DNA of 64,000 nt from the NCBI RefSeq assembly GCF_030463535.1, contig NC_132879.1, positions 34,020,925-34,084,924 on the forward strand. Reading direction: 5' to 3'. Shown piece after piece: positions 36,401 through 49,286 of the stretch. Each line of letters begins with the position of its first letter. Position 1 is the stretch's first letter. The position numbers and the translations under genes are program-made. This stretch comes from Salminus brasiliensis (Eukaryota; Chordata; Actinopteri; Characiformes; Bryconidae). The notes below the pieces were generated by a model, which saw only the letters and a list, made by a program, of their open reading frames with translations, was not told the origin of the DNA and did not search any database.

Positions 36401-37990
36401 AAGAGGAATAGTTTAACAAAGGGAAACTCATGATTTTTCAAGTCGATGATAAAGATACAACATATTGCATGATGCATGTTGAAATTGCACAACGGTCACT
36501 TTCACATGACGTTCAGTGCAGTTGAACTATGTTATAACCAAAATGGTTTAAAATTGTAATGATAAGCAGCGTTAGAAGTTAATCTGAGCAGATGGTCATC
36601 ATTTTACTGATGTAAATTTGTCTTTATGCAAAGATTAGGTTTGAAAATTGCTTTAAAAAAAGGTGTCAGGCATTCAATTGTTCAGTGTTAAGCATTAGTT
36701 TTGTAACATGACTTAACGTGTTTATGTAGGATGAATTGGGGGGGGGGGGAGTGGGGACAAAAAGAAATATAAATTTGACTATGGGAGAGGTGTCAATGTC
36801 AAGATTTTGGTTAGGATACTCTAGTCCTAATGTGACCTGCAGCTCCTGAGCCCGCTTCCCCATTCTAGTGAATAAATCTGTTCATTATGTACAAACAGGT
36901 GATTGAAAATTCTTATGAAAGCCAGCTCATTTTCAAAACCACACAGTGCAAAATAAATGACTTGTGGTTTCTTCCACAAATGTCTGAAAGTGAAGAAATA
37001 AACTGTTCTTGGTATTCCTCAGTGTTTTCCTGTGAATGACCGCTACTAGTCTCTGCTCATGCTAACCAATGTGCAACATGCTGTATTTACTGTCACCTTG
37101 ACCTCAGCAGACTTCTCAGTGTATATGAACAACTCTTAGTATTCTTGTGTAGTTCTGATGAATCTTAGATCAACACACATGTTCAGTGTCTTTATGACCG
37201 TGTGTTCATATCAGTTGTTCTACAGTATGAGGTGTGAAGTGAAATGAGCTGCATCTTCAAGTTTATTGTACTCACAGGTATATCACACTGCATATCACAC
37301 TCACTGGATTTGTTTACAAGCTCCTTCAGACTGCACTGTCTGCTTTGAGACATTTAAGCAGCAGCACTTCAGATAGAACACAGAGCATAGCCCTCAACAG
37401 CAGATCAGCTCCTCAAAGTAATCTAGCGTTACACCAAATAAATTACAAAGTCAATTTCATTGTTTCGGACAGAGATATCCTTGTTGACCGTTATTTTTGA
37501 TATTCCCCTCACCTCCTTGTCAGTCTTTTGTCACAACCAATAAAGTGCATCTAATGTAACCTCTTTGTTTAATGGCTTCTTATTTGTGCCCTTGATGTTC
37601 TAGGTCTCAAGTAAAAAAGCAGAGCAGTAGATATTTTGCTGCTTTTATTTTATTTGTTTTTCCTCTCACAAACTGCTTCTTTAATCCCACAACCAAAAAT
37701 ATATTAGCCACATGGGCTGTGCAAAAACAAAGCTCATAATTAAACAAAACAACAACAACTTCAGCTTTTCCTCTGTCTTGTGAGCTTCGTTTTTTTTGTG
37801 CAATCTGTTGCACGCGTACTGAAAGGCCAGTCCCTATAGACAGAGAGCAGAGGCCCTGAGGCAGGGATTACTCCCTGTCCCTCTGAAGTGCTTGGCATAA
37901 AGAGGCCTCATCTCTGTAGGTTTTGATGATGGCTCAAGTGAGTGTTCTCTGGGTTTAACCCTGTAGCGATGGACGTAAGGCTTTGGTGTT
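36401..37990. other. xpot-rtcb convergent spacer and rtcb 3' UTR
   Basis: No coding exon. It includes the 3' UTR of rtcb on the minus strand (37990 downwards, limit unknown) and several AATAAA motifs on the plus strand at about 36870-37000. A G10 homopolymer lies near 36739. No transposon is recognised besides the MITE before it. Confidence 0.5.
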
Positions 37991-40900
37991 TTAACCCTTA
38001 ATGACAGCGATGGGTCTGAGTTTGATGGCCTTCTTGCTGATGCCGGCGTCATGGCACGTGTTGACCACGTCGGTCACGTTTTTGTAGGATTCAGGAGCCT
38101 GAAGTACAAGAAAAACAGTTTCACATAGTGAAATAGTCATTTTCAAAAACCACAGCTGATCACAAAAAGATATGATCATACAACTGCCTTTGTAACAAAA
38201 ATCATGATGTACTTTAATATTATTGGATTTGTTGTAGGCTGTAGATTAATGCTTAAAGCTTAAGGCTTTGGTCTCTGCCCTCTGCCCAGTCATTCCTAAG
38301 CCATCAAACAAAGCTTTTAGACTACAGTAACCAAACCTGAAGAGTTCTGCTTAGCATGATCTGAACAAACCTGTGGTCCTGATTGCCATTAATTAAACAT
38401 TGTGGCTGTGACCTAAGTGAATCCCTATTTAGGTTTTAGGGCACAAAGTTTTTAAGTGTCCGAATCATTAAGTAAAATTGGAATGTGATTTTGAGGGCAC
38501 TAAAATCTCCCGAAAGGCACTCGTATTTTTTAGTGAACAGCGTAGCTCACTGTACAGGCTGAACATGATCCAAAATGCACTGAAAGACTCTGTTACTAAG
38601 CAACGGACAGCAAAATGAAAAGGATCCCATTTGTGCTCACATTCTAAACAACCAGACGCCATTTATTTCAGATCTTTGTGTTTATAAGCAACATCAATGG
38701 CGAAAAATTATTCCATGAACAGCACACTGTTTTTACTGATCTAGAATAAAGTGTGTGTGTATGGAGGGTTTAAACATGGCACATGAGCAAGTGTCAGAAG
38801 ATCCAGAGTTTCTACCACTTCTTAGTAAACTAAATATAAGAAGTGACAATAGTGTAATACTAATGAGGGAGTCAGGTATCCATTTCAGTCACAGCTTGTG
38901 TGTATTTGTTTTTTTTGTTTTTTTTATAAAGATGCCAAGTGTTCTTTACAATACATGGTTCATCTACAGCTTTCCAAAAATGTAACTTCTGCTTGAACTC
39001 TCAATAATAAACATCCCAAACTAGTTTATGATTTTTCACTGACCCCAGATGCAATCGACAAACCAAGACATTCATACATCTTGAGTTTAGAACGGGAGAT
39101 GCTAGGCTAACATTGCTAACAAACACTGGACACCGCCCAATACCAATCTCATGTATTTAAATACATACCAAATGTGTCGCAACCCAGATTTCATTCGTTT
39201 TCATTTGGGATTTAGAGTTTATGGCATTAAATCAAAAACAAACTTTGTATAGCTGAATGAGGGCAGACATTTGAGTAGATGTTCTATTTTAGTTTACAAA
39301 CCTAGTTTAAGAGTTTGGACTAAACTCTTTGTTCTCTTTGTTCTTTTAATGGCTTTTTGCATGTATTTAGAGATACGACATTCCAAGTACAGTGCAACAA
39401 CATTAGCATTGCATCTAAACTAATAATCACAGTCTTGGCTTGACTGCATCTGGGTTAAGGGGTCATTTTTGAACCCCAAACAATTACTTAAACTATATCC
39501 TGATGAAGAAAGAAGGCACAAGTATGTGGAATTTAGTTGTCAATCTGTTGCTCACCTCTTCCATCACCAGTTTGGGTGAAGCCACTCTAATGGCGATGCC
39601 CATGTCAGCCAGTTTATCCAAAACATCCTGGAAGTCCAGATTCCTGCGAGATTTTGCTCGGGACAGTGCTCGACCCTGAAATTGGGAAATGCACTCTTTA
39701 CTATACTTCCACAATCACATCATGTGCAGTCATAAGTTAAAGACCCAAGCTAAACAGATTCCTGGCTCTGTGGCTTTGTGTAATAATACAGCATGAGATG
39801 ACAAAAACCCTGCACCTTATAACTGGGGTTAAACACAGGGCCCAGCCTATTCCCTTCACTCATATTCTAATCACCCCCACCTCACAAGCTTTTCCTACAT
39901 GTCAAACGCGGTGAGGTTTAAAGGCACTGTATACGATTCTAAGGAATGGCTGATGGTATCTGATGTCAGCAAAACAAACAAACCCCGCCCCCCCAGTGCT
40001 CCTTCAGAAGCTCCGCCCCATAAAAACAAATCTAACTGCTCCACTACCACAGTTAACCTCCATGTGCTTCTTCTCAAATACACCTCCTTATGCCCCCATG
40101 TGTAGCGAACCTCTGACAAACTACCTTACCTGCTGACAAAATGTGTTAACATTCCATCCACACATAATTTACAACTTGAATCTTCACCAACCAACTGATA
40201 AGGTTTTTGTGGAGCTGCAAGGACATCATAAGTAGCTTCGTGCAGAAACTTGATGCAAAGCACATCAATCGCCCATGGCTCTCGCCAGGTGATTCTCCGT
40301 TTCTCTACACTCTCCCATCTTAGCCCCTGCCAGTTTTCTTTGCAAGGCTGTAGTTGCACACCATACTACTTCTAGAGTAAAGAACTATGGCCTCGAATAA
40401 AGCTTGTAACCTTTCACCTTCTCTCTGGTGGCCTTACTGAATGCTTTCCACAAAACTCCTGACCCTAGCCCTGCCCTCCCATTCTGTACCTGCCTAATCA
40501 CAACCCTGTGCTCCAAAGGACTCTTCACAGACTGCACTGCTCCCACTTTCTTCCTATTCCTATTTCTGATTTATAGCCCTGGACAGCGGCTGCTTTTTTT
40601 TGAGGATATGGGTGCTTTACTCACTGCGCCGTGACAGGTGGTGCCGAAGGTCTCGGTCATGCCTTGTTCTGTGCCAGTCAGTACATAGCTACAGGTGCCC
40701 ATCGTGCCACCAATCAGCACAGGCTGACCTGTCAGCTGGAAAACAGAAGAGAGAGCGCAGCGGTTTATTTTATATTTTTTTAGCCTACGCTACTGTAGTA
40801 CAAAATAATATTGTTGAGTTACATTACAATTCACTATTACAGTAGATCTTTATTATGAGTAAAATGAGAAGGAATCTGTAAAAGTTTTTCATCAGACAGT

Positions 40901-43900
40901 AGGAATGAGTCTAAGGTGCCTGTTCCATAGACCATGACAAATAGACAAATGTTCACAGATTTCTGCATGGTTCAGTCATTATAATGTAAAATCAGACCAT
41001 TGAGAGTGGTTTGATGGTGAAATGCATCAGTGTAGAGACATTGTGCAGTGAAGACACTAAACCAGACTTCTGAAGAGTTTTTAACTACACTAAAGATTAC
41101 AAATATCTCATCTGATGCCTACAGCATTGTTTTATGATGGTTGTTCAATAAATACATTGGAGGGGTCCCGGGTGGCACAGCCATTTAACCCCTGGCCCAA
41201 TCAATCATCATGAGATGATCATGAGGCTTGATCCCTGGTGATGCCATATCTATCCATGGCCAACAGTCCCAGACAGCACAACTAATCTCCCTCCATCTGG
41301 CCAGATAGGATGCACCCCCCCTCACTGCATCACTCAGGCTCGCTTCATGTCATTCAGAGGAAACACATGCTAGCCTTCAGCCTTCCAGCACTGGTAGCAT
41401 TGAGGGAGTTGGGAATTGAAAATGACTTAATATGGGGTTTAAAATAAATAAATAAATAAAAACATTAATAAATAATAACACAGATGATGTGTAGGTTCAC
41501 TGGCAATTTTGGACAACAAATAAAATAGTAACTGGTTAAATTTGTACTTAGATATTGTGACCCCTTGGTTCCTATCATTTTTTTTCTACAACCACCATTA
41601 TACAAAAATCTGAATCAGTACATTTCTCTACAATTAACCATTTCACACCAAACCACAAAACTGAAATCATGCAGAAATGCTGATTAATCTGCGGACAAAG
41701 TAATTAACCATCTCTGCTACTGTCAAGGATGTAAGCTGGGGGACTGGACCATAGATTGTAAACAGTTAAATATCTGAAATAGGGTTTGTAAAGACTACCA
41801 TAGTCCAGCAATAACCAGTTATTTATGCAATGCTAAGTTTGAGAATACATCCTTACTGCACACTTCAAGACTGTTTCACCTGGTAGTCGACGGCAATGAG
41901 GGGATGATGAGGGGGGAAAGCTCTTGTGGAGCCTTTGCGGTGCACCAGCAGTGTCTTCTGTTTACCATCCACCATGTGCTCCTCCACCTTAGCGATGTTA
42001 TGGGACACATCATAAATCACATGCATGTCCAGGTCATCCGGCGTGGTGCTGAACACTTTTGAGAAAGCCTACAGAACACAAGACAGGAACAGAGTGACCG
42101 GCATCAGACACAGCACAATGCACACACAGCTAAGATTAAGTAACTCTCTCTGACTGGGTTAATGGGTTTGAGGAGAGGTGGATGAATGGGTGGATGTATG
42201 GATCAATGGGTGGATTTGGACGCAGTTCACAGTTCATGAAAGTGAACTAGAAGCAACAAACATAGGCAGCTTACAACAAAGAAACACAAATTCAGTCATG
42301 ACTCAGCCATAACTCCTCTGCTGCGTTCTCTTCACTGGCTTCCTGTAGCTGTATCTCGCATTAGATTTAAAACCCTACAAAGAAAAGAATGGACCAGCCC
42401 CTTTGTACCTAATGGCAATGGTCAAAAGCTGATCAGTACCAAGAGCCCTTCAAGTATTGCTCAGCTTGACCCTCCATTCTTTAAGATCCACAGAAGACAA
42501 GCACCCAGGCTTTTTTCTGTCTTGGCACCGAAATGGATCGAACTTCCCCCGGGTGTCTGAATGGCAGAGTTGCTCGCTGTCCATCTCTTCCAAGAGGGCA
42601 AAGTCGAATATTGTGGTCTACATACTGACTTTTGTATTTAGTTGTGTCTAAGCTAATCTTTGGAAAGCTAGTCTATACAAACCAACTAGGGGTATTTTCT
42701 GCAGCACCTTTGTAAATCTTGATAGGAGCGTCTGCTAAATGCATTCAATGTAACATTAACATTCAGGATCACCTTTATCAATGCAGAAAGTAAAGAAAGG
42801 GTAAGAGCCAAAACAGCCTTAAAATGTGATTAAAACTATTTTTTCCAAGTAAATTCTTACTGTAATAACTACTACAATTCAATACATTACATGATAATGA
42901 GAACAGCTTCAAATAGTAGACAAATCTAGCAAAAGAAATCATGTCTGTATTCCTAATCTGTGTGCATCACTCAATATGCTGATTTGCACAATTTGTAGCT
43001 TTTGGAGATTTGGGAGGCAATATTTGGGACCCACCTGCTCCTCATAGACAGCCCCTCTCTCATAAAATAAATTTCATATTTACAAAACAGTAGATCAGCC
43101 ATCACAACAGTTGAAAGGATGAGAGTTTGCTTGTGTGTGCTCGTGTGTGGTGCTGAGCTAACCTGGCGTGTGAGGAAGGTCATGGAGGAGCGGTTGACCC
43201 ATGCATAGTTGCCTGCCGCAGCCATGCCTTTTAGGTAGTCCTGACCCTCAGCGGAAGTGATGCGAGCGCAGGCAAGCTGACGATCATTTACCACAATGTT
43301 ATCTCGCTTCATCGCCTTCTCCATGGCAACCAACGCATCTGCACAAAACCACAGAGACAACACACACGTGTCTGTGATCTCAGCTCTGCTCAATAAAACT
43401 GTCTGTTTTTCTGAAGTGGGCAAGTAGGAATGTAGTTATATGTTATGCTTATGTTTCTAACCAGGTGGAGTAGATTTGTAGAATATGAACTGGGAGCTTG
43501 GTTATGGGACAAACTGCACATTTGAATTCAGCTAACCCACAGGACTTTTACGCTGTGTGCTTTACATTCCAGATGTGAGGGAGTACGAACAGCCAATGAG
43601 CAATTCAGCCCACCAGCTATTCAGCACTCAGGGGAGTCCTACTGATCTAACCCTTTTTGCTGTAGAAAAACAGAAGTATGCTTTCATTTTTTAAATGCAA
43701 TACAAAACTACTACTGTACAAAAGTAATTTAGGCAGAGGTTTAGCTTCTCATGGTTTTGATAAAACTTTGACCAAAACAAAAGGCTGCACTTCCCTCTGG
43801 TGGAGAGTTCAGACATCTCATAGTTTTTCCTTAAAAAAAAAAAAGCTAATTTGCATATATTAACAAAATTTATATTTGTTCAACTTGAACCTGCCCTATT

Positions 43901-46900
43901 GACCTTTCTTGACTATTTGAATATTGTCCAAATCTTACACATTCCTAGTTTAAAAAATAAAAACAAAACAAAAAACACATCTAAATATTTTCTCTGAAAA
44001 TAAATGAGACATAAATCCCCTGAACCCCTTAAAAAAAGAAAAATAAAATAAAAAGGGGAGGATGGGGATGAAAGACCTTCAATGATCAAGAGGGCACTTA
44101 CCTGTGGCCACTTGGTGTCCCAGACCACGACTCCCACTGTGGATCATCACACACACTTGGCCTTTGTGATCTATGCCCATCTTCTTAGCCGCGTAGTCAT
44201 TGTAGATCTCATCTACCACCTGGATCTCAGCATAGTGGTTACCAGCACCCAACGTCCCTAACTGCATCACAACGCAATAGACCAGTTACATACGAGTCAG
44301 AACATGCACGATTATGCAGGTTATGGTTTCATGTAGCATGCATTTACCTCTTTCAACCTCGTACAAGGCAGTGCGTGCGAATGTGTACGTACCTGTGGCA
44401 GTCCTCTCTTCTTGGCCTTAGAGGAGACTTTGTTTGGGTCGGCCTGCAACATCCTGCCATATTCCTCACAGTGCTCTTTATCTTCGGCCCAGGCGTAGCC
44501 CTCACGCAGAGACCAGTCCACTCCCATCTCCAGCGCTTCCTCCAGGTCTCTACATGTATATACACACATAGTCTCCTTACCATCAGATCAAATGCAGTGG
44601 AGATTTGATACATACCTGGGTTTATAATTGTCCAAATAAACCAAGCTATTATAACATGTAATGACCTCAGTGTAACAGCAGATATGACATCATGTTAATA
44701 TGAATGAAACATGAATGCTCAAGTTTTGTTCACCCAATTCAAAAAGTAAGAGTAGGCATCATCCCTACTTTCCCAAAGATGGAAAGGAATCACAAGAAAT
44801 TTCAGTGGTTGAAATACTGTAACACAGCAGACCATTTGCTATATATGCCATATTATACTGCACATACACTTCTAATAAACCATTTTTTTTTAAACAATCT
44901 TAAAAAATGAATTCAACCAATGCTTTTAAAATTTATATCATTAATATGTAAACAAAAGGTTTGATGTACATTGTTAAGAATGGAGATATGGAACCAGACA
45001 GGCAGTTAATGCCTCTAAAAGCTCCTTCAAAAATATCACAACCAATACTTACAAATACCTTTACCATTATTTTACCATATTACATGTAAAAACTCAGAAG
45101 CCATGGAAGACTGGTCGTTTTGAGGAGTAAATGAAATGGCTATATTTATTTATGTTTTAGACACTGTGACTATTACGTTTGTTCAAAATGCATAATTGTA
45201 ATGCTTTGCAATGGCAGAAATATACTAACCACTGAAATTCCCATTTGTTTAATGTGTTTAGGGAACAAAACGTCTTTTTGAAAAATAATTTAAAAAGCAG
45301 CCTGACAACAATAATTCCAGCAAATACACAGAATAAAGGTTTACATTTATATGTAGTTCAAGGTTTCCATGATAAAGGTTGGCATGGCCTACTGATAGGT
45401 GACATAACACAAGAAACACAGGTAAGAACTGAGAGGCTGCACATTAAACTGTAATTAAACTAACTCATCTTAATGATCATGGCCTGTTAAGCATGTAAAG
45501 GGTATTGTTAGTTGTTTACTTGGCACTCATGGGAATCACGCCTTTGGATCCCACTCCTACAGGGATGTGGTCAAACAGCGCCTGAGCTAGCTGCTCCTTC
45601 ACAGGTTGCACATCTCCTTCGTCCAGGTTAGTCCTCAGCAGACGCACACCACAGTTAATATCAAAACCGACACCACCTTATAGAAAAAGCACAAGATCAG
45701 CCATTAATCCAAATACTATCGACTCACAAGCTCATACATAAATAAACGTCATCATTATCCGTCTTCCTTCCAGATGCCATTTGGTCACAGTTACCTGGCG
45801 ACACAACTGCTGTGGGGTCACTCATGTCAAAAGCTGCCATGTTTCCAATTGCAAAGCCATATCCAGAGTGAACGTCGGGTAAGCCTACAGATTTCTACAA
45901 CACATACGGCTCAGTAAATCACATGGCGTAAACAGAAGCATGCCTTTAAGAATCATAATTAGTCAAAACCTTGACACATCATCCATAGGATAGGACGCAT
46001 CTACATGCTTACATGCACGATTCCGGGCAGGGCTGCCACATTGCCAATTTGCTTCATAGCAGGCAAAAATCCTCCAAACCCTGTTGACACACAAGATCAG
46101 CTGTACGTTATATTGCTGCTACGTCATATCAGTAATAGAGCTGTTTGTATGACTGCGTTGTGAAGTGACTATACCTCCTCCACGACAAGCATTTCGCAGC
46201 TCCTCAAACATCAACTTCTCCAGAGAATCGTTGACATAGAACACGCCCTCTACCTAGGAAATTTAACACAATACTGATAAGTTTCAGGAACTAGCCATCA
46301 GGTCACCAGCAGTTCATGGACAGGTTCACAGACACAGACAAGCCTAAAAGCAATTCCAAATGTTTCAAAATGTTTCAACAACAAACACAGGTGGTTCGAC
46401 ATTTGCGCTCAGGATTTGCTGGTATTTAGTAGAATCCATTCTTCCCTCCCCCTGTGCACTACTGGCAATTGGCACTGGCAGCATCACAACCCCAAAACAT
46501 GATAGACCCACCCCAATGCTTCAGTTGGCAAGGTGTTCTTTTCATTAAATGCAATTACATTTCGCCCAAGACTTCTAATCTGATGGTATCTCTCTACAAA
46601 CACTGAGTTTTGTGACAAGCTCACAAGTAAGGTATCCTTCTTATAACTCTTCAATGGCAATTATGGTGGAATGGTACTCCACCCTTTTGACTCAGCTAAA
46701 CTTCTTGAAGGTGTTATGGCACTCAAATGAAGGATGCCACCTTCATCACCTTCCACAAATGCCACCTTCTTCACCAACCTTTAGACAGTTACTTAGAGGA
46801 GCCCATGCTTGATGAGTGCTAGAACAAGATTTGAGGAGACAGAATTTCTGGCAGTTCCTAATGACAGGTGATGACATGCCTCAGGCCTGATTCGCTGATC

Positions 46901-47085
46901 ACAGAAAAATCTTAAGCCTTTGCAACATTTTAGGTGTTTATTATTTTATGCTATGAAAGCCAGTGACTGTGCATCAGTGCACACAGTTGCAGAGGCTATG
47001 TTTACTACTTCTCAATAAATAAATCAATCAATCATTAAATTATATTTTTTTAATAAATATAAAAAATATATATATATATTTAAAA

Positions 47086-47164
<79 letters not shown>

Positions 47165-47609
47165 AAAGTGTGTAATTTGGGGGCAAAAAAATGGCAAGAC
47201 TGTACACTTAAATGTCTGCTTAACACCCACAGGAAGTGTATGTAAATATAAACGATGGCTGAACGGCCTGAAAACGATCAACTGAACCCCTTCACGTGGC
47301 TACGTGGCTTTTATGAGTTTGACAGGTTCACGTTACAGCCGTGCGGATAAACCGAGCAGGAGAGGAACATTTAAGACCTGCTAGGAAGAAGATGGGGAAA
47401 GTCCATACTGATAACCTTAACTAGTTAAGAGAGCTGACGTCGTTTAAGAGCAGACTTCAGGTTAGCTGCTGCTTTCCAATAAATACCCACGTTTTTGTAC
47501 CGATCCGCTTGGTTACCTGCATGTTTGGGACGAAGCCCTTCTTAATTCTCCAGCAGTTCTTATCGATCTTATCCAGATACTGGAGCTCATCGTTGTACGA
47601 GCGACTCAT
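37991..47609 (-). CDS. rtcb: RNA-splicing ligase RtcB homolog
   Basis: Catalytic subunit of the tRNA-splicing ligase complex. It joins 2',3'-cyclic phosphate and 5'-OH RNA ends in a GTP- and Mn-dependent reaction, for intron-containing tRNAs and for xbp1 mRNA in the unfolded protein response. Exons in reading order: 47609-47517, 46253-46175, 46080-46013, 45894-45795, 45676-45520, 44549-44393, 44261-44102, 43338-43163, 42068-41880, 40735-40625, 39675-39556, 38098-37991. Total 1518 nt, 505 residues, the human length, with all junctions in frame. Metal-site residues are present: Asp119 and Cys122 in [10 protein letters not shown], His in GAGNHYAE, His in MIHSGSRG and His in VSHNIAK. The guanylylated His is in TTCHGAGRA. 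It starts [10 protein letters not shown] and ends LRPIAVIKG. Head-to-head with fbxo7, convergent with xpot. Confidence 0.98.
41160..41460 (+). mobile_element. SINE copy in rtcb intron
   Basis: Runs from a ggtcccgggtggcacagcc head through a body shared with 10.7 kb (tgatccctggtgatgcca) to an A-rich (AAAT)n tail at about 41440-41462, the layout of a SINE. It is antisense to rtcb, in the intron between exons 42068-41880 and 40735-40625. Confidence 0.6.
42310..42765 (+). mobile_element. LINE 3' end in rtcb intron
   Basis: Second copy of the LINE fragment seen at 27.0-27.7 kb, starting near tgctgcgttctcttcactgg and ending in gaggagcgtctgctaaatgc-like tail. More decayed (the open frame 42457-42651 is only a remnant). 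Antisense to rtcb. Confidence 0.7.
46337..46990. mobile_element. DNA-transposon relic in rtcb intron 1
   Basis: Contains phrases such as agcatcacaaccccaaaaca followed by tgatagacccacccc, which recur in decayed fish DNA-transposon copies. No intact frame and no clear termini. Family not resolved. Confidence 0.35.
47067..47165. repeat. (TA)n(CA)n compound microsatellite
   Basis: About 100 bp in rtcb intron 1, interrupted near 47080 by an A-rich stretch. Confidence 0.93.
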
Positions 47610-48346
47610 GCTGATATTCAGCGCTTTCACCCAGCTAATACACCAGTATTCACGCAGCTCCTCAGTCAGAGAGAGTCCTGCTCTTCTTCCTCTCTGGGTT
47701 TTAATGCCTTCTGGGTAAACTTCAGAGCACCCTCTACTGCTCTGAGGGAGAGCTGCAGGAGTGCAGTGCACGTTAATTATATTATATTAACTTATTAAAT
47801 TATATTATATTAAATTAATTATATTGACAATAAAAATTATTATTGTTATTATTATTGTTGTTATTATCATTATTGTTATCGTTATTATTAATATAATTAT
47901 TGTTATTATTATTATTATTATTATTTTTTATAATAATAATTATTATTATTATTATAATATAAAATATAGTGCTAAAAAGTAACGCTAGGTACACTTAAGT
48001 GTATGACAGCCTAACACTACAATACCTTGTGTGGGCTAATACAATACACCATAATGTGTCACATAAATAGGCACAGACAAAAATTGGACCATATATATGT
48101 GAAAATATCAGAAAATATTAGCAAGACAAAACATGCCATTACATAAAAATTAAAAAAAATATATTAAAACGTGAGACTCATTTCCCACGTTATTCGATGT
48201 TTTTGGCCGGTGCGTAACTGGGTGTTGCGCGCGAGCTTGGGCTTTTATTTTGTAAACAGCAGCACTGAGACTAACGCTGCAGGTTACGAGACCGTCTCTG
48301 CCTTCACGCTGTCAACGTTGGTGACGTCTGTATCAACAAACTTCGG
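47610..48346. promoter_or_regulatory. Divergent rtcb / fbxo7 promoter region
   Basis: The rtcb start codon (47609, minus) and the predicted non-coding fbxo7 exon 1 (ending at 48346, donor gtaagt) face away from each other within about 740 bp. The fbxo7 side is CpG-rich (tgttgcgcgcgagcttgg near 48222). The rtcb 5' UTR lies around 47610-47780. A (TTA)n microsatellite at about 47825-47962 separates the two halves. Neither start site is mapped. Confidence 0.55.
47825..47962. repeat. (TTA)n imperfect microsatellite
   Basis: TTA/TTG/TTATTA repeats of about 140 bp between the rtcb and fbxo7 start regions. Confidence 0.9.
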
Positions 48347-49285
48347 GTAAGTTAAGCTCAACGGTACTTCTCCTACACATTCAACAGCAGGCCTGTTAAC
48401 CGAACAGCTTGCTTTACCTCGGGCTGGCGCTTCTGTAGCTGTGCAAATCAGTTTATCGGAACTTTCGACAAGCTAGCTAGCATAGCGAAGCCAGGTTAGC
48501 GAGCTGCCCTTAGCTGTGGACAGTCAGAGCTAGCTAGCTAGTGTGACAGCAAGGTGTCAGTCCTTATAGAGCGATGTGACTAGACCACATCATCCCCTCA
48601 GATAGTGTTAGCTAGCTAGTGCATTGGGACGTGCATAATTATGGGGGGTAACGTTGAACTCCACGTCTCCAATTGTCCTACTCCTCTGAGGCGAGGAGGG
48701 TTCATCACCAGACTCCCACTCGCCTGAAGCTTCTTAATGTCATATGATGTGCACGCCATTATGTTGCATCCAGAAATATATAGCTATAATACAGGGTTTC
48801 CTTATATTAGTCAATGATTTTGGGAGAAGTGCTGTGTCATTCATTTGTGTACAGTCCAATCACCCCACCCTTTTTATCTTTATTGTCTCCAAACCAAAGA
48901 GTTTCATTAAAAAAAGGATAATCACTTCAATGTTTCTGCCTAGGTCGAGGCCATAAGCCCTGCAGTGTATGGTGAACATCGTAGCTATTAACGAAATCTT
49001 TGGGTCATGTATTACATGTATACATATATGTCAGTATTTTTAATGGAATACATAGGACTCTCCCTGCACCTGCCACCACAAAATGCATGCGAGAAAGTGC
49101 AACCTTAAGGAAGCACCACAATGGTTTACTGTGACCCAACTCATACATGGAAGGATAGGGGAGGTTTAAGTAAGGCCAACCCAATAGGGAATACAAAGGA
49201 AAACAATCGTCTGAACATATTGCAAGAATGGGGAATCCGTTTCAAAAGCACCAGATTACCAACTCTGTGACTTTCCCTTCAATAG
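48347..49285 (+). other. fbxo7: fbxo7 5' UTR intron
   Basis: 0.94 kb intron between the non-coding exon (donor at 48347) and the coding exon (acceptor aatag ending at 49285). It contains GCTAGCTAG-type short repeats near 48470-48545. No coding exon. Confidence 0.5.
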
Positions 49286-49286
49286 T

